DNA of 64,000 nucleotides from NCBI RefSeq assembly GCF_001294205.1, contig NZ_LAQT01000008.1, positions 186,001 through 250,000 on the forward strand. Direction: 5' to 3'. Made by a program: the position numbers and the translations under genes. This DNA is from Amantichitinum ursilacus. Its GTDB lineage: Bacteria > Pseudomonadota > Gammaproteobacteria > Burkholderiales > Chitinibacteraceae. This document shows positions 16,860 through 24,520 of this stretch, one piece after another (position 1 is the first letter of the stretch; every line of letters begins with the position of its first letter). The notes beneath the pieces were generated by a model. It searched no databases and had not been told where the DNA came from. It worked only from the letters and a program-made list of their open reading frames with translations.

Positions 16860-17183
16860 ATGAAAAAGACGTTTAACCGTTTCAAGTGGCGCGTTGCCCT
16901 GGCGCTGGTGTTTACAGTACTGGCCTTCGCGTTGTTCCAGCCCATCGCGCGCGCCACCGGCATTCCCGAAGTCGCCCGCGTGCTGCCCGCGCTGGCGGTC
17001 GTGTGCTGGCTCGAAATCTCGCTGCAGCTGATGCGCGCGACCTTTAACCCGAACGTCGATTTCGGCTGGATGGTGCACGAAGCGTGCGACGGCTGGGGCA
17101 ATGTCACCAGCATGGCCTGGATGTTCTGGCTCGGCCATATGCTTCGCTTGGGGGCGCTGCTATGCATCGTTTACTTGGGCTGA
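16860..17183 (+). CDS. Small phage membrane protein, candidate holin
   Basis: 107 residues with a basic N-terminus (MKKTFNRFKWR) and three hydrophobic segments at about 12-30, 40-58 and 83-105. The three-span layout before an endolysin is that of class I holins. It overlaps the lytic enzyme gene by 22 bases. No specific holin family is recognised, so the call rests on topology and place. The preceding 96-residue protein could be the alternative holin or an antiholin. Confidence 0.62.
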   Translation: MKKTFNRFKWRVALALVFTVLAFALFQPIARATGIPEVARVLPALAVVCWLEISLQLMRATFNPNVDFGWMVHEACDGWGNVTSMAWMFWLGHMLRLGALLCIVYLG

Positions 17184-17827
17184 TCGCCGCGCTGTGGATC
17201 TGCGCCGCCGCGCTGGCCGCGCCGCTGCCCGGCGATGCACCGGCGCTGATTCCCCAGCTCAAGACCGAGCTGGCCAGTTTCTGGCCCGGTGTTCAACCGC
17301 GTGCGTGGGTGCCGGCGCTGATCGAGCAGGAAAGTGGCTGGAAAACCCATGCGCAGCTTAAGACCAGCCGTGAGCTGGGCTGCGGCCTGGGCCAGTTCAC
17401 CAAGGCTTATGACGCCGCGGGGCGCGTGCGCTTTGACGCGCTGGCCGAAGCGCGCGGGCTGGATCGCTCTCTGGTGGGGTGGACGTGGCGCGACTGCGCC
17501 CGGGCGCAATACCAGCTACGCGCCGTGGTGTTGAAACTGCGCGTCAATGATCGCCAGTGCGCACCACTGATGGCGGACAACCGCAGCGCCAAAGCCTGCG
17601 CCGCCGCGATGTACAACGGTGGCGCTGGCTCTGTGGCCAGGCGGATCAGATCGTGCCAGGCGCAATCAGGCTGCCAGCCCGGCGTCTGGTTCGGCCAGCT
17701 CGAACGCCAGTGCCCGCAGGGCAGGGCGAAGGCGGCCGGATACGGCGAGTCGTTCTGCGATATCAACAGCCGCTATCCGGCGCGCGTCGAAGCACGCATG
17801 TGGCGTTACAGCGAGGTGATGCGATGA
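17162..17827 (+). CDS. Endolysin, lytic transglycosylase type, with signal peptide
   Basis: 221 residues. An N-terminal signal sequence (LLGLIAALWICAAALAAP) suggests Sec export, so the enzyme may be a SAR or secreted endolysin. The catalytic Glu is in LIEQESGWK at about residue 60, followed by GCGLGQFTKAYD and, near residue 145, AAMYNGGAGSVARR, matching the SLT fold (ES, GxGQ and YNGG motifs). Six or more Cys suggest periplasmic disulfides. It cleaves peptidoglycan during lysis. The stop overlaps the spanin start (ATGCGATGA). Confidence 0.85.
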   Translation: MHRLLGLIAALWICAAALAAPLPGDAPALIPQLKTELASFWPGVQPRAWVPALIEQESGWKTHAQLKTSRELGCGLGQFTKAYDAAGRVRFDALAEARGLDRSLVGWTWRDCARAQYQLRAVVLKLRVNDRQCAPLMADNRSAKACAAAMYNGGAGSVARRIRSCQAQSGCQPGVWFGQLERQCPQGRAKAAGYGESFCDINSRYPARVEARMWRYSEVMR

Positions 17828-18333
17828 CGAAGGTTCTGCCGTGGTGGGTGCGCTGGGCCGCACTCGGTGTGCTGGTGGTGGCCGTGGCCACCTTTTTTTA
17901 CGTCCGTGGTGCGGAGGCGAAAGATGCCCAGTGGTCGTTGCGCGACAGCCAGCGCACTGCGATGGAAGCCAGCGCCGTAGCCCGGCTCAGCGAGCAGCGC
18001 CGCCGACAGGAAGCGGCGATGGCCAGCGCGGTTGCCGCGATCGACAAACAACGTTATGAGGAACAAAGCCGTGCGAATCAGGAAAACCAGCGCATGCAGC
18101 GCGTTCTTGCTGCTGGCGCTGTCCGCGTGCGCGTCGCCGCCCGTTGTGACGCCGCAGATCGATTGCCCGCGGTGGCCAGCGCCGCCGGCGTGGGTGATGG
18201 AACGCAAACAGCCGAACTTGACCCAGCGGTTGCATCAGACCTGGAAAGCATCGCAAACGATGGCGATGCCGCGATCAGGCAACTGACGGCGCTGCAGGAG
18301 ATTTACGCCAGTGGCACGACGCAACACAAATAA
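17824..18333 (+). CDS. Inner-membrane spanin (Rz-like)
   Basis: 169 residues. One N-terminal membrane segment at about residues 8-27 is followed by a long charged coiled coil (residues ~30-95), then an Ala-rich region. This is the layout of i-spanins, which span the periplasm and join the o-spanin to fuse the two membranes in the last lysis step. It sits after the endolysin, overlaps it by four bases, and contains the o-spanin gene in another frame. Confidence 0.82.
   Translation: MTKVLPWWVRWAALGVLVVAVATFFYVRGAEAKDAQWSLRDSQRTAMEASAVARLSEQRRRQEAAMASAVAAIDKQRYEEQSRANQENQRMQRVLAAGAVRVRVAARCDAADRLPAVASAAGVGDGTQTAELDPAVASDLESIANDGDAAIRQLTALQEIYASGTTQHK
18071..18286 (+). CDS. Outer-membrane spanin lipoprotein (Rz1-like), embedded in the Rz gene
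   Basis: 71 residues in a different frame inside the i-spanin gene. It has a basic start, a hydrophobic stretch and a lipobox LSAC (SAFLLLALSAC|AS), then a Pro-rich mature part (SPPVVTPQIDCPRWPAPPAW) as in Rz1. GTG 18071 has GAGGA eight bases upstream; ATG 18056 in the same frame is the other possible start. After Cys the protein would be lipidated and sorted to the outer membrane. Complete nesting in Rz is the classical arrangement. Confidence 0.82.
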   Translation: MRIRKTSACSAFLLLALSACASPPVVTPQIDCPRWPAPPAWVMERKQPNLTQRLHQTWKASQTMAMPRSGN

Positions 18334-18360
18334 ACGTTGGTCGGGGTGCGCTTCCATCCA

Positions 18361-18378
18361 ATAGAACAATCGTTCTAT
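18361..18378 (+). promoter_or_regulatory. Perfect 18-bp palindrome, candidate operator
   Basis: ATAGAACAATCGTTCTAT is a perfect inverted repeat of 7-base arms with a 4-base centre, nine bases before the start of the next gene. The core GAAC-N4-GTTC has the spacing of a Gram-positive-type LexA box. The binding protein is unknown. The location suggests repression of the downstream gene. Confidence 0.6.
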
Positions 18379-18387
18379 ATTGTGGGC

Positions 18388-18726
18388 ATGAAAGCGACCA
18401 TCTATCAAATGCGCTTGGACGGCGCTAAATTACCCGACCGTGAATGGCAGGCCGCCCCCGTAGGGCCGGGGCGGATCACCCTCGGCTACATGTCAGGCCG
18501 CAGCGAACTGTGTGCGGTGCGCGTGCTTGAGTTCCGCAGTCCGCAGACAACAGGCGGCCTGTCCGACAGTTTGCTACCGCCGCTGTTTGAGCCAGAACTG
18601 CTCTTGATTACGAATACTCGTTTACGGTTTCGCGGTTTTCAGACGGTCGAAGGCAGCAGGCGCGCGGTGGTGCAGGAATGGTTGTGTGAGTTGGGCGAGG
18701 ACGGCGAAATCCGAATCAATGTTTGA
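18388..18726 (+). CDS. Hypothetical protein behind a palindromic operator
   Basis: 112 residues starting MKATIYQMRLDGAKLPDREW. It is mostly beta/mixed, with RFRGFQTVEGSRRAVVQEWL near the C-terminus and no membrane segment or signal. I do not recognise the family. It is the first gene after the lysis cassette, with its own candidate promoter/operator palindrome, so it is probably expressed separately from the late operon, as a moron gene would be. The frame is open upstream, but ATG 18388 is the first start after the operator. Confidence 0.55.
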   Translation: MKATIYQMRLDGAKLPDREWQAAPVGPGRITLGYMSGRSELCAVRVLEFRSPQTTGGLSDSLLPPLFEPELLLITNTRLRFRGFQTVEGSRRAVVQEWLCELGEDGEIRINV

Positions 18727-18794
18727 CGCCCGCGCGTAGCTTGGCCGCAGCAGCCACACGTGCCTGCAATCTTTATGAAGGGTGAGTCAATATC

Positions 18795-19706
18795 TTAGAT
18801 ATCACGCTGAGCAAGTTCACTATACCAATCACGAACACGCTTTACATTTTTTGAAAAAAAACTTTGGTATGGGGGGCGGCCACTTCGCTTTATTTTTTTC
18901 ACCCATTCTCGGTGCTCCGCGGGAGCGGGCATCAAATTTTTGTCGTATGCCTCTTTAAAGTTGGGAGTCGCAATTTTCGAAGGGGTTTCTTTGAATCTAC
19001 CTCTGTATTCCGCAACGCACTCGTTCCCGTGATCAACCAAATCGTTTAAGAGCGCTTCAGTGAAAAAAAGAGCATTGTCGACCGACTCGTATAGATAGAT
19101 GATCGAATCATGGTGGCGTGTGTCAGTCGATTTGGTCAGGGAAGATGGGACGCCAAAATAAATTTCCGCGAGTCTGTCGCCGGGATTTTCTAAAGATTTC
19201 ATTTCGCTAATAATTACGTTCCGGAGCTCCAGCATTGCCAAGATGTTGTCCTGTTGCTGCAGTAGGGCATGCATCAATGCTTGCGGTCGCCCTAGCGTTG
19301 AAATCTTATTATCAATAGCATTTGCTAATCCAGCTGTAAGGATAATTGGCGGCCTGATTAATCGAAAGTCACCCGAAATATGGAAAGGTCCGACATAAAA
19401 TGGGTTGGCAAGAACATCGTCATATTGCATCTTCTGCGCATTATATTTTTCGTATAAAGGCTTTGCATGCTGCTCTTTAAAAGCGATTAAAGAATTGCAA
19501 ATTGTGAATGCATTCATAATTGCATTGTTCGTTTCGCGGATTTCGGTCAGCAGCAAATCGCGTCCTTTCTCTTGTGATGCGATTCTCTGCGCTGCCCAAG
19601 CACCACCCCATGCCCCAAAAAGAGCGCCGACTAAAGAAGTCGAGAACCCTGAATTTGCGACGATGGACAAGCAGGTTTTGCTAAGTAAGACGGTGCAGCC
19701 CGGCAC
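18795..19706 (-). CDS. Membrane-anchored protein of unknown function (prophage cargo)
   Basis: 303 residues, clearly more AT-rich than the phage late genes. A hydrophobic, Gly/Ala-rich N-terminal segment (about residues 17-42, STSLVGALFGAWGGAWAAQR) is followed by a largely helical cytoplasmic part. The start GTG 19706 has AGGGG seven bases upstream. I do not recognise the family. It is on the reverse strand at the end of the prophage next to an FRG-domain protein, where morons and defence genes are common. Function is not assigned. Confidence 0.6.
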   Translation of the reverse strand: MPGCTVLLSKTCLSIVANSGFSTSLVGALFGAWGGAWAAQRIASQEKGRDLLLTEIRETNNAIMNAFTICNSLIAFKEQHAKPLYEKYNAQKMQYDDVLANPFYVGPFHISGDFRLIRPPIILTAGLANAIDNKISTLGRPQALMHALLQQQDNILAMLELRNVIISEMKSLENPGDRLAEIYFGVPSSLTKSTDTRHHDSIIYLYESVDNALFFTEALLNDLVDHGNECVAEYRGRFKETPSKIATPNFKEAYDKNLMPAPAEHREWVKKIKRSGRPPYQSFFSKNVKRVRDWYSELAQRDI

Positions 19707-19900
19707 GGTGAAGCCCCTAATGAGATTGTGAGTCTTGGTAAATTAAAAGCCAACCCGTGCACGGACGCAAGTTTGCTATGCAGCGTTTGAAGAATCGCAT
19801 TGCCTCACGGTGCGAGATCCAAAACTGAGTATCGCAGGGAAGAGCAATTGGCTCTGCCACCGACTACGCATTTGAGCAAATAGACTCTTACTCCTTTGTC

Positions 19901-20818
19901 CTATGACTCGTCCCACTCTTCGCGGTATCTAGGGTCGGTTTCGATATAGGATTGGGTGCGAATCCAATCAGAGACTCCCCTTGCCACTCCCTGATAACCT
20001 GGAAATAAAGTGGGGCCACTGACGCCGAATTTCTCGCAGAGAATTAGCAGCTCTGAAGCTTCAAAAATCGGGAGCGTCATTTGGATCAGTGCCGCACCTC
20101 CGCGGATTGGCCTGGTCGCCGTCGACAGTACATCGGGCGATTCCTCCAACCCTGCTCGCCGGAAGTCCGCTTCGTCCAGATCTGATTGATTCAGGGTAAA
20201 TAGCCCGGATTGGGCAGCTTGATTTTGACTTGTACCACCGGGCGTCTCCACAACTCGAAGTCGTTTCCAGTTCTGGCAATTCGATATATTCAGTGCCCAA
20301 ATGGCTAGCTGTTGATTCGGATTGACATATTCGTGTGGTGCGGAACTTGCGGCGAAATAAGCAGCCACATAACTGCGCCGGCTCCAGTCGAGTAGGCGGG
20401 TCGCAACTCCGTAGTGCTGCGCGGCTGCTAGTACTTCGTAAAAACTCGGCGTCGGCCACGCAGCTGGTTGGTCTGCAATTAGCTTTTTGATGCCGACCGG
20501 ACTGTCTAGGTCCAGTCGCATCATGCCGTTGTAACCTGGAATATTTAATCCCGAACGGTCACAGCCTTCCAGAAATTTTTCTAAGACGGCCAGTTCGAAA
20601 CTGGCCTGATCAAAGCTCGATTCGTCCCCAAATGACTTCCAGCCAGTATTTTTCGCAAACGCCTCGCGGCAACTGGCGGGAATCAGTGACATAGTCGAAT
20701 CCGGTTGTCCGCGAAATATGAAGGTCTCGCGGGACCAGTTTTCGTTGAGCGGTGAAAGATAGTCGAACAATTCGCGCGCCGTTTTAAACGGCACGCATTG
20801 CACAGCCTCGCTTTGCAT
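19901..20818 (-). CDS. FRG-domain protein
   Basis: 305 residues. FIFRGQPDSTMSLIPAS near residue 32 is the hallmark of the FRG domain, named after its conserved Phe-Arg-Gly. Later segments are LDWSRRSYVAAYFAASS (residues ~150) and a C-terminal FPGYQGVARGV. FRG proteins are widespread in prophages and defence islands; their biochemical activity is not established. ATG 20818 was chosen over GTG 20827 because AGGTGAG lies just upstream of it. The gene follows a small reverse-strand gene with only a few bases between, so the two are probably an operon. Confidence 0.85.
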   Translation of the reverse strand: MQSEAVQCVPFKTARELFDYLSPLNENWSRETFIFRGQPDSTMSLIPASCREAFAKNTGWKSFGDESSFDQASFELAVLEKFLEGCDRSGLNIPGYNGMMRLDLDSPVGIKKLIADQPAAWPTPSFYEVLAAAQHYGVATRLLDWSRRSYVAAYFAASSAPHEYVNPNQQLAIWALNISNCQNWKRLRVVETPGGTSQNQAAQSGLFTLNQSDLDEADFRRAGLEESPDVLSTATRPIRGGAALIQMTLPIFEASELLILCEKFGVSGPTLFPGYQGVARGVSDWIRTQSYIETDPRYREEWDES

Positions 20819-20830
20819 TGGACTCACCTA

Positions 20831-21085
20831 TTAAACTAGCGGCGGCGGCAGAATTTTTCGATTTAGAGCATCATCCTTGCGCCATTTCATGCCCTGAGTT
20901 TCGACCCAACGTTCCAAATCAGCGGCACTCAAAACGCGATGCTCAAGTATGGTAGCTACTTCGGCGATTGCTTGATGATAACCTCGACGATATGAACCTT
21001 CGCTGTGCGGATCTGCGGGTCCAACATCTGATCCCGGCTTCCAATCCCCATTTAAAAATTGCTCAAGATTAGGACCTGCCGACAT
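20831..21085 (-). CDS. Small protein co-transcribed with the FRG protein
   Basis: 84 residues starting MSAGPNLEQFLNGDWKPG, with YRRGYHQAIAEVATILEHRV (residues ~32-52) as a probable helix and no membrane segment. A good ribosome site (GAGGA) precedes ATG 21085. Its stop lies about 12 bases before the FRG start. Such a short gene upstream of a larger effector could be an antitoxin, an immunity factor or an adaptor. I do not recognise a family. Confidence 0.65.
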   Translation of the reverse strand: MSAGPNLEQFLNGDWKPGSDVGPADPHSEGSYRRGYHQAIAEVATILEHRVLSAADLERWVETQGMKWRKDDALNRKILPPPLV

Positions 21086-21283
21086 TTTTATCCTCGCTAA
21101 AGTTTCGTACGAAAAATTAGCTTATCACCCGGCGCTCGGGAATGTGTACTTGGTGGGGCCATTTCCCCAGCCCAAGGAAAGGAAAGCCTGCAGCGGTGCC
21201 TTATCGCTTGCATGGGTTGCAAGCATTTGCTGCGCTGTTGCAGTGGGTCACCGCGTGGTCCGCATCGTTGATTAACATTGAGG

Positions 21284-21335
21284 TTGCGGAAAGGGTTGCG
21301 GAATTGCGGAAAGGATTTGCGGAAAGGATTTGCGG
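21284..21335. repeat. Five closely spaced TTGCGG direct repeats
   Basis: TTGCGG occurs at 21284, 21296, 21304, 21317 and 21330, the last three spaced 13 bp with GGAAAGGAT in between. The cluster lies about 75 bp from a tRNA-like attachment candidate and could be integrase arm sites. That role is inference. Confidence 0.65.
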
Positions 21336-21369
21336 TTGGCGCGGACCAGATGGTCAACTGAATAAAACA

Positions 21370-21397
21370 AAAAAGCCCTGACTAATCAGGGCTTTTT
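21370..21397. terminator. Perfect bidirectional terminator hairpin
   Basis: A 12-bp perfect stem AAAAAGCCCTGA/TCAGGGCTTTTT with a 4-base loop has A and T runs on both sides. It follows the CCA end of the tRNA-like remnant on the reverse strand and probably was the tRNA terminator. Confidence 0.85.
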
Positions 21398-21407
21398 GCA
21401 TTCATTC

Positions 21408-21472
21408 TGGCGGAGGCCGTGAGATTCGGACTCACGGAGGACTCACATCCTCGGCAGTTTTCAAGGCTGCTG
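21408..21472 (-). pseudogene. 3' part of a tRNA-Ser(UGA), degenerate; candidate attachment site
   Basis: Read on the reverse strand this holds an anticodon arm with loop CTTGAAA, a variable arm (GAGGA-TCCTC stem), a T arm with GTGAG/CTCAC stem, an acceptor 3' strand GGCCTCC, then G and CCA. The 5' acceptor strand and D arm are absent. Two changes break tRNA rules: the T loop reads TCCGAAT rather than TTCGAAT, and the closing base of the anticodon stem is mismatched. This looks like a decayed duplicate left by integration into a tRNA-Ser gene. The exact role as attL or attR cannot be decided here. Confidence 0.7.
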
Positions 21473-22006
21473 TTTTGGAGCAGCATATTGAATCAGTGTT
21501 GCTAGCGCTCCGCACTCCTGTGCAAGCTCGAAAAGGACGACATCCCCTGTTAAAAGGTGAAAACCGTTTCTAATAGCGGTCGCTAGGATAAGCACGTCTT
21601 TGGCATGGCTCGATAGCTTCTTGGCTCTTCCATCCTTCTCTTTCATGCGACCTAATAACATTTCAATCTGTCCCGAAGTGTCATCAAACTTGGATTCTCC
21701 CCAAGTTGAGGTATCCCAAATAGCGGCCTCGGTCGGAACCAGTCGCTCACCTGAATCCGGTGCGCTGCCGCCCGCGACTGAAATTCCAGCCATTAACCCG
21801 GCCGTCGAGATGGGTTTTTCAATGGTCTCGGCGAAAAGGCTTAGCAGGCGATCACGAAGATCGGCGTCTGATTTTGTGTTGCCAAGTTCGTCCCGTTGTA
21901 TGTGCGTCGCGAAGTAGCGTCCATCGTCGGGCAGATCGTGGAATTCGCCTGCCACAATCGCGCAGAAGATATTCGTATCTAGCATGTAAGACGTGATTTC
22001 TGACAT
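21461..22006 (-). CDS. PIN-domain protein
   Basis: 181 residues. The N-terminus SYMLDTNIFCAIVAG has the first conserved Asp of PIN ribonucleases, Glu follows in QRDELGN (~40), and the C-terminal part has HAKDVLILATAIRNG and LLTGDVVLF with two further acidic residues. VapC-type toxins have this layout but are usually ~130 residues, so a ~45-residue insertion is present. A ribosome site GGAGA precedes ATG 22006. No antitoxin gene is visible on either side. Its TGA stop coincides with the anticodon of the tRNA remnant. Confidence 0.75.
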   Translation of the reverse strand: MSEITSYMLDTNIFCAIVAGEFHDLPDDGRYFATHIQRDELGNTKSDADLRDRLLSLFAETIEKPISTAGLMAGISVAGGSAPDSGERLVPTEAAIWDTSTWGESKFDDTSGQIEMLLGRMKEKDGRAKKLSSHAKDVLILATAIRNGFHLLTGDVVLFELAQECGALATLIQYAAPKQQP

Positions 22007-22227
22007 GTGGATTCTCCATTTCGATGGATAGCTTATTCCTCAGACAGTCTAATGATCAGGGTCGAATTGCTAGTGTTTTTTGTTAACGCAACTCCAACAG
22101 TAGCGGATGGTCACCCCCGCGAGATCGTGTCACGTACGACATGCTAACCTGTTGATCTGTATAGATGCTAATTAACACTTAATGCCACCCGCTTTCCTGT
22201 CGGAAATATAAATAAGTGATTGAAAAT

Positions 22228-22719
22228 ATGAAGAAATATAGTGTTTTGATGATATGCACCGGCAATATCTGCCGCAGCCCCACCGCCGATGGCCTGTTGC
22301 GTCATCTGGTGCGTCATGCCGGGTGGCAAGACCTGGTCGAAGTGGATTCCGCCGGCACCGATGACTATCACGTGGGCGAAGCGCCGGATCGTCGGGCGCA
22401 GCAGCATGCGCGCAAGCGTGATATCGACCTCAGCACGCTGCGGGCGCGGCAGGTTAATGCGCATGACTATGCGCATTTCGATCTGATTCTGGCGATGGAC
22501 AATTCGCATCTGCGCCGCCTGCAGCAAAACGCGCCTGCGGCGTATCGGCACAAGATCAAGCTGTTTCTGGATTTCGCGCCGGACCAGCCCGAGCGCGAAG
22601 TACCTGATCCGTATTACGGCGGCCCGGACGGCTTCGAGCATGTGCTTGATCTGGTCGAGGCCGGTTGCGAAGGGGTGATGGCGCATATTGCGCACGAAAC
22701 CGGGCTGCGCCTGCGTTAA
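22228..22719 (+). CDS. Low-molecular-weight protein tyrosine phosphatase
   Basis: 163 residues. The catalytic P-loop CTGNICRS at residues ~9-16 matches C-x5-R-S. The general-acid Asp is in the DPYYGG motif near residue 127. This hydrolyses phosphotyrosine (or arsenate-like substrates in related enzymes). GTG 22216 is an in-frame alternative start. It stands alone: no capsule kinase gene is adjacent, so the target is unknown. It is the first clearly chromosomal gene after the prophage boundary area. Confidence 0.93.
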   Translation: MKKYSVLMICTGNICRSPTADGLLRHLVRHAGWQDLVEVDSAGTDDYHVGEAPDRRAQQHARKRDIDLSTLRARQVNAHDYAHFDLILAMDNSHLRRLQQNAPAAYRHKIKLFLDFAPDQPEREVPDPYYGGPDGFEHVLDLVEAGCEGVMAHIAHETGLRLR

Positions 22720-23201
22720 TGCCCCGTGGCGGTGCGTGCACCCGCGCCGCCCATCTGCCACTAAAGGCCGTAAGGATTGTTGAACCTTACAGCCAAGAGT
22801 ACACTGCGCACCTTTTATTGATCCGGGTTGATCCGCTGCGTATCGGCGCGGATGCAAACAGGCCGGATTACTTAAAGATCAGGAGCTTGGGCCGCATCGC
22901 CAGGCGTTGCGCGTTTTGACCATCTGGCCAGTCCGGCCGCGGTGTTGTCAGCGTGCGATGTTTTTGCAAGGTGCGTGTCGTCCGGCTCTGCGCTGGGCGC
23001 GTTTCTTGCTACCCCACACTGTTTTTCCAGGTTCGATCTGTTGTCCGCTAGGGACGACCCTGCCACACACAAGGCGGGGCGGCCAAAGCTTTTGTTTAAT
23101 CCGGCACGGTGGCCCGGTTTTGCGTTGCGCACTTGGGGCACGCAGCCGGCAGACCCGCTATAAACCATTAACTATTAAACCAATAGAGATTCCGGGGACT
23201 A
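22720..23201. other. Gene-free interval before the purine permease
   Basis: I see no convincing gene here. A hairpin GGCcGTAAGG/CCTTACaGCC (22766-22794, 9-base loop) without a T run follows the phosphatase. A TATAAA at 23159-23164 just upstream of the permease could be a -10 element, though I cannot place a good -35. No purine riboswitch core was recognised. Confidence 0.5.
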
Positions 23202-24494
23202 ATGATGCTTGAGTCGTTTTTTAAACTGAAGGAGCACGGCACGGACGTCAAGACCGAAGTGCTGGCGGGCTTTACTACTTTTCTGACGATGGCGTACATC
23301 ATCTTCGTCAACCCTTCGATCCTGAAGCTCACCGGCATGGATTTTGGCGCGGTCTTCGTCGCCACGTGTCTGGCCGCGGCGCTGGGCTCGGCGGTGATGG
23401 GTCTGGTGGCCAATTACCCGATCGCGCTGGCGCCGGGCATGGGTCTGAATGCGTACTTTACCTTCTCGGTATGCATGGGCATGAAGGTGCCTTGGCAAAT
23501 CGCGCTGGGCGCGGTGTTTATTTCGGGCGTGATCTTTGTGGTGGTCAGCCTGTTCAAGGTGCGAGAAGCGCTGGTCAACGCCATTCCGCATTCGCTCAAA
23601 TTGTCGATTTCGGCCGGTGTGGGTCTGTTCCTGGCACTGATCGCGCTCAAGGGCGCGGGCATTGTGGTGGGTTCGCCGGCCACGCTGGTCACCCTGGGCA
23701 ATATCCACTCGCCGTCGGCGCTGCTGGCCGTGTTTGGCTTTCTGCTGATCGTGGCGCTGGAATATCGCCGCGTACCGGGCTCCATCATCATCGGCATTCT
23801 GGCGGTGACCGTTATTTCGATCGCAATGGGCCTCAGCAAGTTTGGCGGCGTGTTCTCGGCGCCACCGTCGATGGCGCCCACGCTGATGCAAATGGACATC
23901 AAAGGCGCGCTCAATGCCGGTCTGGCCGGCGTGATCTTTGTATTCTTCTTTGTTGATCTGTTCGACACCACCGGCACGCTGATTGGCGTTTCGCATCGCG
24001 CGGGTCTGCTGGACAAGGACGGCAAGCTGCCGCGTCTGAAGAAAGCCCTGTTTGCCGATAGCGCGGCCATTGTTGCGGGCGCAGCGCTGGGTACTTCGTC
24101 GACCACGGCCTATATTGAATCGGCAGCCGGCACCGCCGTGGGTGGTCGTACTGGCCTGACCGCGGTGGTGGTTGCCATCCTGTTCCTGGTGGCGCTGGTA
24201 TTGTCGCCGCTGGCTGGTTCGGTACCCGAATTCGCCACTGCCCCGGCCCTGTGCTACGTGGCGGTGCTGATGGCGCGTGGTCTGGCTGAAATCGAATGGG
24301 ATGATCTGACCGAAGCCGCGCCGGCCGTCGTCACTGCATTCGGCATGCCGTTTACCTATTCGATTGCCGATGGCATTGCGTTTGGCTTTATCACCTACGT
24401 GGGCGTCAAGCTGCTGGCAGGCCGCTTTAAAGATCTGTCGCCGGCCGTGCTGGTCATCGCCCTGTTGTGGGTGGTCAAGTTCGCCATCTTTTGA
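23202..24494 (+). CDS. NCS2-family purine permease (AzgA/GhxP type)
   Basis: 430 residues, very hydrophobic, with about 12-14 membrane segments. Motifs typical of the AzgA-like NCS2 group are visible: APGMGLNAYFTFSVCMG near residue 75 and GTSSTTAYIESAAGTAVGGR near residue 300. It imports adenine, guanine or hypoxanthine with protons. It starts at ATG 23202 or 23205. The two following genes salvage exactly these bases, so the three act together: uptake then phosphoribosylation. Confidence 0.92.
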   Translation: MMLESFFKLKEHGTDVKTEVLAGFTTFLTMAYIIFVNPSILKLTGMDFGAVFVATCLAAALGSAVMGLVANYPIALAPGMGLNAYFTFSVCMGMKVPWQIALGAVFISGVIFVVVSLFKVREALVNAIPHSLKLSISAGVGLFLALIALKGAGIVVGSPATLVTLGNIHSPSALLAVFGFLLIVALEYRRVPGSIIIGILAVTVISIAMGLSKFGGVFSAPPSMAPTLMQMDIKGALNAGLAGVIFVFFFVDLFDTTGTLIGVSHRAGLLDKDGKLPRLKKALFADSAAIVAGAALGTSSTTAYIESAAGTAVGGRTGLTAVVVAILFLVALVLSPLAGSVPEFATAPALCYVAVLMARGLAEIEWDDLTEAAPAVVTAFGMPFTYSIADGIAFGFITYVGVKLLAGRFKDLSPAVLVIALLWVVKFAIF

Positions 24495-24520
24495 TTTGTG
24501 AGTAACCAGGATTTACCAGG

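Noticed and set aside
21097-21381. Small frames on both strands across the TTGCGG repeats
   Set aside because: They overlap the repeats and the terminator and have no good ribosome site; better explained as attachment-region DNA.
22720-23201. Purine riboswitch before the permease
   Set aside because: No recognisable three-way-junction core; only a short hairpin without conserved loops.
22907-23212. 101-codon frame before the permease
   Set aside because: Low-complexity Arg/Cys/Pro content, no ribosome site, overlaps the permease start.
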